Assembly: GCA_964647025.1 (NCBI GenBank)
Contig: CAZYFU010000010.1
Location: 21,913 to 85,912 of the forward strand
Direction: 5' to 3'
Length of the DNA: 64,000 nucleotides
From: Fen-1118 sp964647025
GTDB taxonomy: Bacteria > Myxococcota_A > Polyangia > Fen-1088
Part shown: in pieces, positions 34,297-43,670 of the stretch
Layout: each line of letters begins with the position of its first letter
Position numbering within the stretch: position 1 is the first letter of the stretch
Position numbers and translations under genes: made by a program
The notes under the pieces: model-generated
Database searches by the model: none
Seen by the model: the letters and a program-made list of their open reading frames with translations, nothing else
Told to the model about the DNA's origin: nothing

Positions 34297-36522
34297 ATGC
34301 TCTCTCAGCTTCGATTCATTCCCTTGCTGCCGCTGCTCGGGGCGGCGTACTTGATCCTGTTCGGGCGGCGCCACTCCAAGCGGGTCATCCATACGATCGC
34401 GACGGTGGCCGTGTTCGCGTCGTGTGTGATCTCGCTCGATGCGTTCTTCTTCGGGTTGCCGCCGGCGGCTCGGGCGGGCGGGCTCGTCGATGCCGTGTTT
34501 CCGTGGTTCGCGACGAGCGAGCTGAACGTGGACTTCACGCTGCGCATGGATGCCCTGTCGGGGCTGCTGTGCCTGGTGGTCACGTTCATTGGGACGCTGA
34601 TCCACGTCTACTCGGTGGGCTACATGTCCCACGAGAAGGACTACGCCCGCTTCTTCGCCTATCTGAACCTGTTCTGCGGGGCGATGTTGCTGCTGGTCCT
34701 GGGCGATACCTTGCCCGTGGTGTTCATCGGTTGGGAGGGCGTGGGCCTGGCCAGCTATCTATTGATAGGCTTCTGGTACCAGGAAAGCGCCAACGCCAGC
34801 GCCGGCAAGAAGGCCTTCATCACCAACCGCATCGGCGACTTCGGCTTCCTCATCGGGATGTTCCTGCTCTTCCGGGCGACCGGCAGCCTCAGCATCCCCG
34901 AGATCCTGGATGCCGCCAAGGCAGGCTCGGCTTTGACTGCGCCCCTGTGGCTCGGTCTGCCGGTGGCGTTCTGGGCGGGCCTGTTCCTCTTCATCGGCGC
35001 GGCGGGCAAGTCGGCGCAGCTTCCTCTTTATGTGTGGTTGCCCGACGCCATGGCGGGGCCCACGCCGGTGTCGGCCCTCATCCACGCGGCCACCATGGTC
35101 ACCGCGGGTGTGTACCTGGTGGCGCGAATGTCGGCGGTGTACATGTTGGCGCCCGCGGCGCTGGCCATCGTCGCCATCGTCGGCGCGCTGACCGCCGTGT
35201 TCGCGGCCATCATCGGCTTCGCGCAGAACGACTTCAAGAAGGTGCTGGCGTACTCGACGGTCAGCCAACTCGGCTTCATGTTCGTTGGCGTCGGCACCGC
35301 GAACTTCGCGGGCGGCATATTCCACTTGTTCACGCACGCGTTCTTCAAGGCCGGGCTCTTCCTCTGTGCCGGCTCGGTCATGCACGCGATGAGCGGGTCG
35401 GGCGACATCACCAAGATGGGCGGGCTGGCCAAGCGGCTGCCGTGGACCACGCGCGTGTTCCAGGCCTGCTGGTTGGCGATCTGCGGTGTTCCCATCTTTT
35501 CCGGCTTCTTCAGCAAGGACGCCATCCTGGAAGGCGCCTTCGCCACGCATGCCTACGGCCAGGGCCTCGCCTGGGTCGGCCCGCTCGTCGGTGGGCTGCT
35601 GCTCGTGGCGGCGCTGGGTACGGCGTTCTACATGTCGCGCCTGTACTTCCTGGTCTTCACCGGTCCCTGTCGCGCCGACGGGCACGTGCAAGAGCACATC
35701 CACGAGTCCCCCGTGTCGATGATTTTCCCGCTGGTGGTGCTCGCCGCGGGCGCGGTGCTGTCGGGCTTCGTGTCCGTACCGCCGGCGATTCGCGAGCTCC
35801 TGGGCAGGCACGGCGAGAGCACCCTGGCGGTTCTATTGGCCCCTGCCGTGGGCGAGCCCATGCACGTATCCCATGCGCTCGAGTGGGGCGTGATGGCGAC
35901 CTCGACCGTGGTTGCCCTGGGCGGCATCGGGCTCGCCTACCTGTTCTTCGGCGGCGGTTATCGCCAGCCTGCGCACGCGTTCGTGCAGAAGGTGCCGGGC
36001 TTCGTTGCGCTGGTGCGAGACAAGTTCCGCGTCGACGAGCTCTACGCGAAGCTCCTCCTGCGTCCGTTCCGCTTGGTCTGTGACATCGTCTTCCAGCTGG
36101 TCGACCGGATCCTCATCGACAAGATCCTGATCGGTGGATGGACCTTCCTGGCCGACATGCTCGGGCGCGTGTTCCGCTTCTTCCAGGCTGGGGACGTCCA
36201 GCGCTACCTGGCGGCGTTCGCCATCGGCGCATCGGTGGTGGTCTGGGTGGCGGCGCGACCCGCTCGACCTGACGAGATCCGTATCAAGGTCGAGGGGCGG
36301 TCGGTCAAGGTGGACGTGGTGGATCCCGGCGCCCGCCGCGATGCCCTCAAGTACAGCTTCGACTTCGATGGCGACGGGCGGCCCGACCGCGCCGGCTCGA
36401 CGCCGTCGGCGACTTGGATCTACGGCGGTGACCTTCACCAGAAGGTCACCATCACCATCGAGGACTCTCGCTGGCAGACCCGCCGCGTGATCACCCGGCC
36501 TTTCGAGCTCCGACAACCATGA
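34297..36522 (+). CDS. nuoL: NADH-quinone oxidoreductase subunit L with PKD-like C-terminal extension
   Basis: A 741-residue antiporter-like complex I subunit; usual NuoL is about 600-670. The core is standard: EGVGLASYLLIGFWYQ, GKSAQLPLYVWLPDAMAGPT, HAATMVTAGVYLVARM, FTHAFFKAGLFLCAGS. After the last membrane helix (YLAAFAIGASVVVWVAARP, ending near residue 653) there are about 89 extra soluble residues. Within them, LKYSFDFDGDGRPD and a strand TWIYGGDLHQKVTITIED resemble a PKD beta-sandwich. The extension is in frame up to the ATGA overlap with nuoM, so it is part of the gene rather than a separate ORF. Its side of the membrane depends on helix count and is not certain. Confidence 0.94.
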   Translation: MLSQLRFIPLLPLLGAAYLILFGRRHSKRVIHTIATVAVFASCVISLDAFFFGLPPAARAGGLVDAVFPWFATSELNVDFTLRMDALSGLLCLVVTFIGTLIHVYSVGYMSHEKDYARFFAYLNLFCGAMLLLVLGDTLPVVFIGWEGVGLASYLLIGFWYQESANASAGKKAFITNRIGDFGFLIGMFLLFRATGSLSIPEILDAAKAGSALTAPLWLGLPVAFWAGLFLFIGAAGKSAQLPLYVWLPDAMAGPTPVSALIHAATMVTAGVYLVARMSAVYMLAPAALAIVAIVGALTAVFAAIIGFAQNDFKKVLAYSTVSQLGFMFVGVGTANFAGGIFHLFTHAFFKAGLFLCAGSVMHAMSGSGDITKMGGLAKRLPWTTRVFQACWLAICGVPIFSGFFSKDAILEGAFATHAYGQGLAWVGPLVGGLLLVAALGTAFYMSRLYFLVFTGPCRADGHVQEHIHESPVSMIFPLVVLAAGAVLSGFVSVPPAIRELLGRHGESTLAVLLAPAVGEPMHVSHALEWGVMATSTVVALGGIGLAYLFFGGGYRQPAHAFVQKVPGFVALVRDKFRVDELYAKLLLRPFRLVCDIVFQLVDRILIDKILIGGWTFLADMLGRVFRFFQAGDVQRYLAAFAIGASVVVWVAARPARPDEIRIKVEGRSVKVDVVDPGARRDALKYSFDFDGDGRPDRAGSTPSATWIYGGDLHQKVTITIEDSRWQTRRVITRPFELRQP

Positions 36523-38159
36523 CCAGCCTAGCCATCACCACCTTGTTGCCCTTTCTCGGCGGCGCCGTGGCCCTCCTGTTGCCGGGGGATCGCCCACGCC
36601 TCTTGCGCTGGTACGGGATCACCGTCGCGCTGGCCACCTTCGTGCAGTCGCTGTTCGTGCTGGCCGCCTTCGACGGCGGGCAGGCGGGGTTCCAGCTGCA
36701 CTCCGATTGGGCTTGGGTGCCAAGCCTCGGCATCCGTTTCCACCTGGCGATCGACGGAATCTCGCTGTGGCTGGTGATGCTGTCGACCCTGATGGTGGTG
36801 GTGACGTTGCTGTCGCCGCAGGCCACGGGGTTCGTGCGCGACAAGAACCGCGGGTTCGTGGCGGCCATGCTGGTGCTCGAATCGGGCATGATCGGCGCGT
36901 TCGTCGCGCTGGACATGTTCACCTTCTACGTGTTCTGGGAGGTGATGCTGATCCCGATGTACTTCATCATCGGTATCTGGGGCGGCGAGCGGCGCATCTA
37001 CGCCGCGGTCAAGTTCATCACCTTCACGCTGGTGGGCTCGCTGCTCATGTTGGCGGCCATCCTCTATATGGCGGTGGTGGTGCACCGCCTGACCGGCCAG
37101 TGGACCTTCGACTACGAGACCTGGTCGCGCTTGATGCTGCCCCGCGAGACGCAGCTGCTGTGCTTTGGCGCCTTCGCGCTGGCCTTCCTCATCAAGGTGC
37201 CGCTGTTCCCACTGCACACCTGGCTGCCCGACGCGCACGTCGAGGCTCCGACCGGCGGCTCGGTCATCCTGGCCGCGGTCTTGCTGAAGCTGGGCGCTTA
37301 CGGTTTCCTGCGCTTCGCGCTGCCGTTCTTCCCGCTGGCTGCTCACGACACCGCGCCGCTCATCGCTTGGCTGGCCGTGATTGGCATCGTGTATGGCGCG
37401 CTCATGGCCTACGCGCAGGACGACATCAAGAAGCTCGTGGCCTACTCGTCGGTGTCGCACCTGGGCTTCGTGGTGCTGGGCATCCTCACCGTGACCACCA
37501 CCGGCATCCAGGGCGGCATCTACCAGATGCTCGCGCACGGCATCTCCACCGGCGGACTGTTCCTGGCGGTCGGCATCCTCTACGAGCGCAGGCACACGCG
37601 CAAGCTGTCGGACTTCGGCGGGCTGTGGGCGCGCATGCCGGTCTTTGCAGCGGTCTTCCTGGTCGTCGTGTTGGCATCGGCCGGGTTGCCGGGGCTGTGC
37701 GGCTTCATCGGCGAGTTCATGGTGCTGATAGGCACCTTCAATGCTGGCAAGGTCTGGGCCGAGACCGCGCAAGTCCCCGCTTTCGCCAACCCGGCGCTCT
37801 TGGCAGCCATCTCGACCACGGCCGTCATCTTGGCTGCGGTCTACCTCTTCACCATGTACCAGAAGACCATGCTCGGTCCGCTCGACAAGCCGGCCAACAA
37901 GGACGAGCACGTGCGCGATCTCGACCTCACCGAGAAGGTCGTCTTCGGCATCATCGTCGTTTTCGCTCTCGGCTTGGGCGTTGCCCCCGGGCCCATCTTG
38001 AACCGCAGCGCCGGTTCGGTGGACGGGTTGGTGGCCACGTACCGCACGCGGCTTGCGGAGAGCCGCCGCACCCCCGAGGCGCCGGCCCGCATGCTCAAGC
38101 CAGGCGGTTCGATGCGGCTCGTCGCATCTGACAGTGCCGTGCACGGAGGTCGGCCATGA
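36519..38159 (+). CDS. nuoM: NADH-quinone oxidoreductase subunit M
   Basis: A 546-residue antiporter-like complex I subunit. Conserved segments: HLAIDGISLWLVMLSTLMVV, FYVFWEVMLIPMYFIIGIWG with its key Glu, KVPLFPLHTWLPDAHVEAPT with its key Lys/His, and KKLVAYSSVSHLGFVVLG. Length is slightly above the usual 500 because of a short polar C-terminal tail (RRTPEAPARMLKPGG). Overlaps nuoL and nuoN by 4 bases each. Confidence 0.95.
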   Translation: MTSLAITTLLPFLGGAVALLLPGDRPRLLRWYGITVALATFVQSLFVLAAFDGGQAGFQLHSDWAWVPSLGIRFHLAIDGISLWLVMLSTLMVVVTLLSPQATGFVRDKNRGFVAAMLVLESGMIGAFVALDMFTFYVFWEVMLIPMYFIIGIWGGERRIYAAVKFITFTLVGSLLMLAAILYMAVVVHRLTGQWTFDYETWSRLMLPRETQLLCFGAFALAFLIKVPLFPLHTWLPDAHVEAPTGGSVILAAVLLKLGAYGFLRFALPFFPLAAHDTAPLIAWLAVIGIVYGALMAYAQDDIKKLVAYSSVSHLGFVVLGILTVTTTGIQGGIYQMLAHGISTGGLFLAVGILYERRHTRKLSDFGGLWARMPVFAAVFLVVVLASAGLPGLCGFIGEFMVLIGTFNAGKVWAETAQVPAFANPALLAAISTTAVILAAVYLFTMYQKTMLGPLDKPANKDEHVRDLDLTEKVVFGIIVVFALGLGVAPGPILNRSAGSVDGLVATYRTRLAESRRTPEAPARMLKPGGSMRLVASDSAVHGGRP

Positions 38160-39604
38160 TCTCGTTGTTGGCGTCGTTGATGCCGCTCATTCTCACCGGC
38201 GGTGCGGCCTGTCTCGTGCTGGTGCTCGGCGTGATGCTGGGGGCGCGGGCACGCGTGGCGACGACGTGGATCGCGGTCGCCGCTTCCGTCGCCGTGATGG
38301 TCGCGGCCGCGGTGTGCCTACCAGATGCCGACAAGAGCAAGCCCATTCTCGCGGACATGTGGATCGCGGATCGCACCGCGCTGGTCCTCGACTTGCTCAT
38401 CGCGGTGGTCACCGCCATGACCTTGGTGGTCTTCCACAATTTCTCCCGCGAGCACGCCTTCGAGCGTGACGAGTTTCCGGCCCTGGTGCTGTTCGTGGCC
38501 TCGGGCATGATCATGGTGGTTCACGCCACGCACCTGCTCTCGCTGCTCATCGGCATCGAGACCATGTCGTTGGCTGCCTACGTGCTGGTCGCCAGTCACT
38601 ACCGTTCCAGCCCAGGTGCCGAGGGGGCGCTCAAGTACTTCCTCATGGGCGCCATGGCCACCGGGTTCTTCGTGTACGGCATGGCCTTGGTGTATGGCAC
38701 GAGCGGCGGCGAGCTTTCCTTCGCGGGGATCGGCGCGCGGGCCGCGACGGCAGGGGGCAACCCCCTCTTCATCGTGGGCGTGTACCTGATCTTGGTCGCA
38801 CTGCTGTTCAAGGTCGCCGCGGTGCCGTTCCACATGTGGCTGCCCGACGCGTACGAAGGTGCGCCCACCCCGGTCACGGGCTTCATGGCCACGGGGATCA
38901 AGGCGGCGGCCGTGGTCGGCATGGTGCGCCTGTTCGGGACTGCCTTCGCGGATCCGGCGGTGTCCCAGGGACACGCTGGCTGGGCACGCATCATCGGCAT
39001 GGTGGCGTTTGCCAGCATGACCCTCGGCAACCTGGCTGCGATTCGGCAGGAGAGCGTGAAGCGCATGCTGGCGTATTCGTCCATCGCGCACGCCGGCTAC
39101 CTGCTCGTGGGCGTGTCTGCCCTCGGTTTCGGCGTAGCCGCGGCCCGGCCTGCGCTGATCTTCTACTTGATGGCCTACAGCGCGATGACCCTCGGTGCGT
39201 TCGCGGTAGCGGCGTGGGTTGGCCGTCGCGGTGACGAGCGGCTGCGGGTCGACGATTGGTCCGGGCTGGCGAAGCGTCGCCCGGCCTTGGCGCTGGCGAT
39301 GACCTTGTTCCTGCTCTCGCTGGCGGGGTTCCCTCCGACAGGCGGTTTCTTCGGCAAGTTCTACCTCTTCCGTGCCGCCGTCGAACGTCCCGAGCTGATT
39401 TGGCTGGTGGTCGCCGCGGTGCTGAACAGCGTGGTCAGCGTCTACTACTACCTGCGCATCGTAGTGGCCATGTACTTCCGCGAGCGCCCCGAAGAGTTCA
39501 AGAGCTATCCCTCGCTGGCGACCGGCGTGGTGCTGGCCTTCCTGGTGGTGCTGGTGCTCGGCCTCGGCCTGGTTCCGGCGCCCATGATGGCCGTCGTGCA
39601 GTAG
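38156..39604 (+). CDS. nuoN: NADH-quinone oxidoreductase subunit N
   Basis: A 482-residue antiporter-like subunit and the last gene of this complex I set. Conserved: HLLSLLIGIETMSLAAYVLV, GALKYFLMGAMATGFFVYGM, KVAAVPFHMWLPDAYEGAPT, KRMLAYSSIAHAGYLLVGVS, GFPPTGGFFGKFYLFRAA. Normal length. nuoA, B, C, D, G, H and I are not downstream; the next gene is convergent. Confidence 0.95.
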   Translation: MISLLASLMPLILTGGAACLVLVLGVMLGARARVATTWIAVAASVAVMVAAAVCLPDADKSKPILADMWIADRTALVLDLLIAVVTAMTLVVFHNFSREHAFERDEFPALVLFVASGMIMVVHATHLLSLLIGIETMSLAAYVLVASHYRSSPGAEGALKYFLMGAMATGFFVYGMALVYGTSGGELSFAGIGARAATAGGNPLFIVGVYLILVALLFKVAAVPFHMWLPDAYEGAPTPVTGFMATGIKAAAVVGMVRLFGTAFADPAVSQGHAGWARIIGMVAFASMTLGNLAAIRQESVKRMLAYSSIAHAGYLLVGVSALGFGVAAARPALIFYLMAYSAMTLGAFAVAAWVGRRGDERLRVDDWSGLAKRRPALALAMTLFLLSLAGFPPTGGFFGKFYLFRAAVERPELIWLVVAAVLNSVVSVYYYLRIVVAMYFRERPEEFKSYPSLATGVVLAFLVVLVLGLGLVPAPMMAVVQ

Positions 39605-39661
39605 TCGGGAGAGTCCCGGCGCGGGGCTTGCGCAACCCTTGGCGGCGGAAAGCTTCACCCC

Positions 39662-39695
39662 AAAAATGAAAACGGGCGCCGGATGAGGGCGCCCG
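39662..39695 (-). terminator. Rho-independent terminator
   Basis: On the minus strand, CGGGCGCC-CTCATCC-GGCGCCCG forms an 8-bp perfect stem followed by TTTTCATTTTT. It lies 23 bases beyond the stop codon of the minus-strand zinc-ribbon gene and may also limit read-through from the converging nuo operon. Confidence 0.85.
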
Positions 39696-39717
39696 CTTCT
39701 ACGAGAGGACGTGGTGT

Positions 39718-40803
39718 CTACTTCACGGACTCCGCGATTCCGCGGGCGGCGTTGGCGACGCCGGAGCGAGCGGCCATGTAGTCGTTCACGGCCATGAGGA
39801 ACTGTTCGAGGTCCTCCTTCTTCTTGCCCTTGCGCGACTTCTTGCTGCAGCTCTCCCAGGCCTGCATCTGGCGCATCTCCTCTTCGAGGATGCCGCCTGC
39901 CTTGTGCGAGTTCTTCCAGGTCGGGACCGACTTGGCGTCGACCTTGGCTTCCTTGTCCTCGACCACCAGCAACTGGCCGCAGTCCTTGCGTACGCGATCC
40001 ATGAACGCCACCGGATCCTTCTTGAAGCAGGCGTCGCTCATGTACTCCAGCACCTCTTGCGCATCCTTCATCTTGGCCAGGCCCGGGATCGCGCAGTAGA
40101 GGAACTTCTCGAACGCGGCGGTCTCGGCCGTGATGTCAGGCGTCATATGCCATGCGGTGCCGAGCTCTTGGATCAGCTGGTCCGTGTCCTTGGTGGTGCC
40201 GCGGGCCTTGATCTTCTCGGAGTAGTCCTCCATGCCCGACTGCAGCTTGGGCAGCGTCTCGCGGTACTTGTCGAGGGCGCCGGCGAGCTCCGGCGGGGCG
40301 TCGCGCAGACCTCCGAATGCCTGACGCGCGCGCTCGATCTTGGGCACGCACTCGGTGATGAGGTAGTCGGCGAAGGTCTTTTGCTGGGTGAAGTAAGCGG
40401 ACTCGATGCGCTGCTGGAACTGCTCGCCTTTCTGGAACATGCCGATGTCGACCTCGCTCGCCATCACGCAGTTCCAGAAGGCGCCGGTCTCGCGCTTTTC
40501 GAGCTCGACGAACTTTTCGGCGTAGTTGAGCTTCTCCTGCGCGGCCGCTTTGCGGTTGCGGTCCTGCACTTGTTTGAAGATGACGAAGCCGATCACGATC
40601 AGGGCGACGCCGCCGACGATCATGCGGTTGCGCCTGCGAACTGCTTCGCGGGCGGCCATCTGCCGCGCGTATTCCTCGGCGGCGTCGGCCATCGGAGCGG
40701 GTACGCGGCCTGTGGGACCCACGCCTGGCAGGGGGGTGCCACACTGGGAGCAGGCTGTTGCGCTGGGTAGATTCTGGTGTCCGCATCGTGGACAGGAAAC
40801 CAT
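39718..40803 (-). CDS. Zinc-ribbon single-pass membrane protein, unknown function
   Basis: A 361-residue protein. ATG 40803 starts a zinc ribbon (VSCPRCGHQNLPSATACSQC, CxxC...CxxC), then a short linker, one membrane helix (RMIVGGVALIVIGFVIFKQV, about residues 60-80) and a long helical, charged domain of about 270 residues with several Cys. The family is not recognised. It lies 44 bases downstream of the S41 protease on the same strand and ends in a strong terminator, so it is probably the last gene of the hydrolase-protease operon. Confidence 0.7.
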   Translation of the reverse strand: MVSCPRCGHQNLPSATACSQCGTPLPGVGPTGRVPAPMADAAEEYARQMAAREAVRRRNRMIVGGVALIVIGFVIFKQVQDRNRKAAAQEKLNYAEKFVELEKRETGAFWNCVMASEVDIGMFQKGEQFQQRIESAYFTQQKTFADYLITECVPKIERARQAFGGLRDAPPELAGALDKYRETLPKLQSGMEDYSEKIKARGTTKDTDQLIQELGTAWHMTPDITAETAAFEKFLYCAIPGLAKMKDAQEVLEYMSDACFKKDPVAFMDRVRKDCGQLLVVEDKEAKVDAKSVPTWKNSHKAGGILEEEMRQMQAWESCSKKSRKGKKKEDLEQFLMAVNDYMAARSGVANAARGIAESVK

Positions 40804-40847
40804 CGTGCTCTCCTTTTTTTGAACGCGGCGCAGCGAGCGCCGCAAGG

Positions 40848-42167
40848 CTAGCCCTTTTTAACAGATTGCTTCGAAAACACGGCCCACGATTTTAGGTAGT
40901 CGAGTGCAACTTGGAGCTGATGGTCCGAAAGCCGCTTCACCTCGACCGGCTTGTCGCCTTGCTCGTTGCGCAAGTGGCGGTCGAAGTTTCGCTCTCTCAT
41001 CATGGTTCCATCGTCGACGTCGGCTGGCGGCGCGGCTGCGTCCACGATGATGTTGGGCACGATACCGTGGCCTTGGATCGATCGGCCCTTGGGCGTGTAG
41101 TAGCGCGACACGGTCAGCTTCAGGCCGCAAGGCCGGGCCCCGCAGCCATCGACCGTCATCACGGTCTGGACCGACCCTTTGCCGAAGGTGGTCGTGCCGA
41201 GCACAATCGCGCGTTCGTGGTCCTGCAGGGCGCCGGCGAGGATCTCCGCGGCCGAGGCGGTGGCGCCGTCCACCATCACCACCATCGGGAATCCCAGCCA
41301 GGTGCCTCGGCTGTGCGCCATCTGCCGGTCCATTTCCTTGCCCGCCTTGCCGACGGTGCGGACGATGAGGCCCTCGGACAGGAAGCGGTCCGCCACCTTC
41401 ACGCCCTGGTCGAGCAGCCCGCCGGGATTGTGCCGAACGTCGATGATGAGGCCCTTGATGCCGCCCGTCTTCTCGGCGTGGCGCTGGATGTCTTCGAGAC
41501 CTTCCAACACCTTGGCGTCGACGATGGACGAGAACACGCGCAGCTTGATGTAGCCGTAGCCGTCGGCCAACATCCGCCACTCGACCGCCTTCACTTCGAA
41601 CTTCTCGCGCTTGATTCGTAAGCTCAGCGGTCGACCCCGGCGGTTGATGGAGAGCACCACCTCGCTGCCGGCGGCACCCTGGATGCGCGAGATGGCGTCG
41701 TTCCAGTCGAGCGGTCCGGCCTCGACGCCGTCGATGCGCTCGATCAGGTCGCCGGTCTCGATGCCGGCGCGCCACGCTGGCGAGCCCTCGATGGGCGACA
41801 CCACCACGAAGCCCCGCTTCCGCTTTTCGAGGTCGATGCCGATGCCGATGATCTCCGCGTTGCCCTCGGTCTCCTGCTTGAGACGTTCGTACTCCCCGGG
41901 ATCCATGAAGCGCGAGTGCGGGTCCAGCGCCTCGGTCAGGCCGCGGGCCGCGCCGTACATGAGGTCGGTCTCGGGGATGTCTTCCACGTAGTTGTTCTCG
42001 ATGTACGCGAGCACCTTGGTGAAGACGCTGAGCTTGTTGTACGGGTCGAAACGTCCGGCGGCGAGGGGACGCGAGACCACCATGCCGCCCGCGAAGGCGG
42101 CGAGGACAAGGACGAGGAGCGCGGGGACGCGAAGGCGCGGCAACCGGTTCAAACGCATGGCCGGCAT
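40848..42167 (-). CDS. S41-family C-terminal processing peptidase (CtpA-type)
   Basis: A 439-residue periplasmic protease. A signal/anchor helix (ALLVLVLAAFAGGMVVSRPL) is followed by a helical lid region, a PDZ domain (GIGIDLEKRKRGFVVVSPIE, GDLIERIDGVEAG) and the S41 core: GLIIDVRHNPGGLLDQGVKV, catalytic Ser in DGATASAAEILAGAL and catalytic Lys in TTFGKGSVQTV. Such proteases trim or degrade envelope proteins from a C-terminal tail. Two starts 9 bases apart are possible (ATG 42167 or 42158). The upstream hydrolase gene is 59 bases away on the same strand. Confidence 0.92.
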   Translation of the reverse strand: MPAMRLNRLPRLRVPALLVLVLAAFAGGMVVSRPLAAGRFDPYNKLSVFTKVLAYIENNYVEDIPETDLMYGAARGLTEALDPHSRFMDPGEYERLKQETEGNAEIIGIGIDLEKRKRGFVVVSPIEGSPAWRAGIETGDLIERIDGVEAGPLDWNDAISRIQGAAGSEVVLSINRRGRPLSLRIKREKFEVKAVEWRMLADGYGYIKLRVFSSIVDAKVLEGLEDIQRHAEKTGGIKGLIIDVRHNPGGLLDQGVKVADRFLSEGLIVRTVGKAGKEMDRQMAHSRGTWLGFPMVVMVDGATASAAEILAGALQDHERAIVLGTTTFGKGSVQTVMTVDGCGARPCGLKLTVSRYYTPKGRSIQGHGIVPNIIVDAAAPPADVDDGTMMRERNFDRHLRNEQGDKPVEVKRLSDHQLQVALDYLKSWAVFSKQSVKKG

Positions 42168-42226
42168 TATGTCATGGCCGAGCAGAAGCGGTGCCTGGCC
42201 TCCGCCTCACCAATCCCAAAAACTCG

Positions 42227-42994
42227 CTACTTGTAGTCGAGTACGACGACTTCGGCGGACGGCTTGTAGCGCCAGCCGGTGATGGCGATGCGGTTCGACT
42301 TTTCCCGCCGGACATTGGGCCGCCCCGCCAGGAAGGCATCCACGGGCGCCAGCTCTTTGGCGGTCGAGACGTCCGTCTTGAAGTGCATGGGGATCACCAT
42401 CAGGCGCGGGCGAATCTGGTCCACCACGTAGGTCGCGGTCTGGGCATCCACGGTCGTGCCCCCGCCCACCGGCACGATGACCACGTCGATGGAGCCGATG
42501 GCCGAGATCTGCTGGTCGGTCAACGGATGCCCCAAATCGCCCAGGTGCGCGATGCGAACGCCGCCGGTCTCGAAGATGAACACGGTGTCGAGGCCGTGCT
42601 CGGCGCCGTGCTGCTGGTCGTGGTACACGCCGACCGAGCGGATGGTGATGTCCTTGACCTTGTCCGCGATCTTGACCCAGCCCTTTTTGTCCGCGGTCAG
42701 CCCACGGAACACCCGGGGTTTGCCTTGCAGGAGGGCCAGGTTGCCATGGTCGGGGTGGTCGTGGCTGATGGTGACGGCGTCGGCGTGCAGATCCGCGGGC
42801 GGCAGGTAGCCCATGTTGGCGGCGACCGGGTCCATCACGACGCGCGTTCCATTGGCGCTTTCGAGCATGAAGCACGACTGGCCGTACCAGGTCAGGTAGG
42901 CGACGGGGCGGGACGCTGCGTACGCGCTGGACGCAGCGCCGAGCAACAGGGCCAGCGTCGCGCCCGCGAGGATGCGAAAGAGAACACGGAGCAT
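42227..42994 (-). CDS. Secreted metal-dependent hydrolase, metallo-beta-lactamase fold
   Basis: A 255-residue protein with a Sec signal (RILAGATLALLLGAASSAYA). The mature part is an L-ascorbate lactonase/UPF0173-like member of the MBL superfamily: AYLTWYGQSCFMLESANGTR, the metal motif ISHDHPDHGN, later His/Asp ligands in HLGDLGHPL and VIPMHFKT. The substrate is unknown. Export to the periplasm is less common for this subgroup, which is often cytoplasmic. It is the first gene of a minus-strand set with the S41 protease, and diverges from trmO. Confidence 0.83.
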   Translation of the reverse strand: MLRVLFRILAGATLALLLGAASSAYAASRPVAYLTWYGQSCFMLESANGTRVVMDPVAANMGYLPPADLHADAVTISHDHPDHGNLALLQGKPRVFRGLTADKKGWVKIADKVKDITIRSVGVYHDQQHGAEHGLDTVFIFETGGVRIAHLGDLGHPLTDQQISAIGSIDVVIVPVGGGTTVDAQTATYVVDQIRPRLMVIPMHFKTDVSTAKELAPVDAFLAGRPNVRREKSNRIAITGWRYKPSAEVVVLDYK

Positions 42995-43099
42995 GACGAT
43001 CGAATTAGCCGCGAAAGGAGCGCATTCGTCAACCCTTCGTGTAGGACGCGCGCGGCCACTGGCTTCTGTTTGGCGCTTGGGGCAGTCTTGCGACCGCCC

Positions 43100-43609
43100 A
43101 TGTCGACGATAGGAACGTTCTCCGTCAAGCCGATAGGTCGCGTCAGCTCGCCCTACCAGCGCCGCTTCGGTACGCCCCAGCAGGCTGCTGCCTTGGACTC
43201 TGACGCGGAGGCTGTGTTGCGCATGGACGCCGCGATGATCCCCGCGAGCGCGTTCGCGGATCTGGTTGGCGTTGAGCGTATCTGGGTGGTGAGCTGGCTC
43301 GACCGCAGCGGAACCTGGGCACCCATGGTCCGGCCCCCACGGGGAAACCGCGAACGGCGCGGGCTGTTCGCGACGCGTTCGCCGGATCGCCCGAATCCCA
43401 TCGGACTGTCCGCGGTCCGCCTGGTGAAGGTCGACGGCTGCGACTTGCACGTGCGAGGTGTCGACCTCCTGGACGGCACGCCCATCTTGGACGTGAAGCC
43501 GTACGTTCCATACGCGGACGCGTTTCCCGAGTCGAAGGCGGGATGGATCGACAGCATTCCACGGGACGCCCCCCAGGTTGCCAAGCGGCCGCCGTCGGTG
43601 CCGAAATAG
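43100..43609 (+). CDS. trmO: TrmO/TsaA-family tRNA (m6t6A37) methyltransferase
   Basis: A 169-residue protein with the beta-barrel SAM-binding fold of TrmO, which N6-methylates t6A37 in tRNA-Thr(GGU). Signatures: KPIGRVSSPYQRRFGTPQQA at the start, RGLFATRSPDRPNPIGLSAV in the SAM-binding loop and LLDGTPILDVKPYVPYADAF. Only the N-terminal catalytic domain of E. coli-type TrmO is present; this short form is common. ATG 43100 is supported by the conserved N terminus. Confidence 0.9.
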   Translation: MSTIGTFSVKPIGRVSSPYQRRFGTPQQAAALDSDAEAVLRMDAAMIPASAFADLVGVERIWVVSWLDRSGTWAPMVRPPRGNRERRGLFATRSPDRPNPIGLSAVRLVKVDGCDLHVRGVDLLDGTPILDVKPYVPYADAFPESKAGWIDSIPRDAPQVAKRPPSVPK

Positions 43610-43670
43610 GCGTACGTGAAGCACGAAAACAATCTCCGCATCCGTCCGACCGTCACTGCATAATCCAGAC

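Noticed and set aside
36528..38144. 538-codon minus-strand open frame opposite nuoM
   Set aside because: His/Arg/Gln-rich translation with no domain; nuoM on the other strand is unmistakable.
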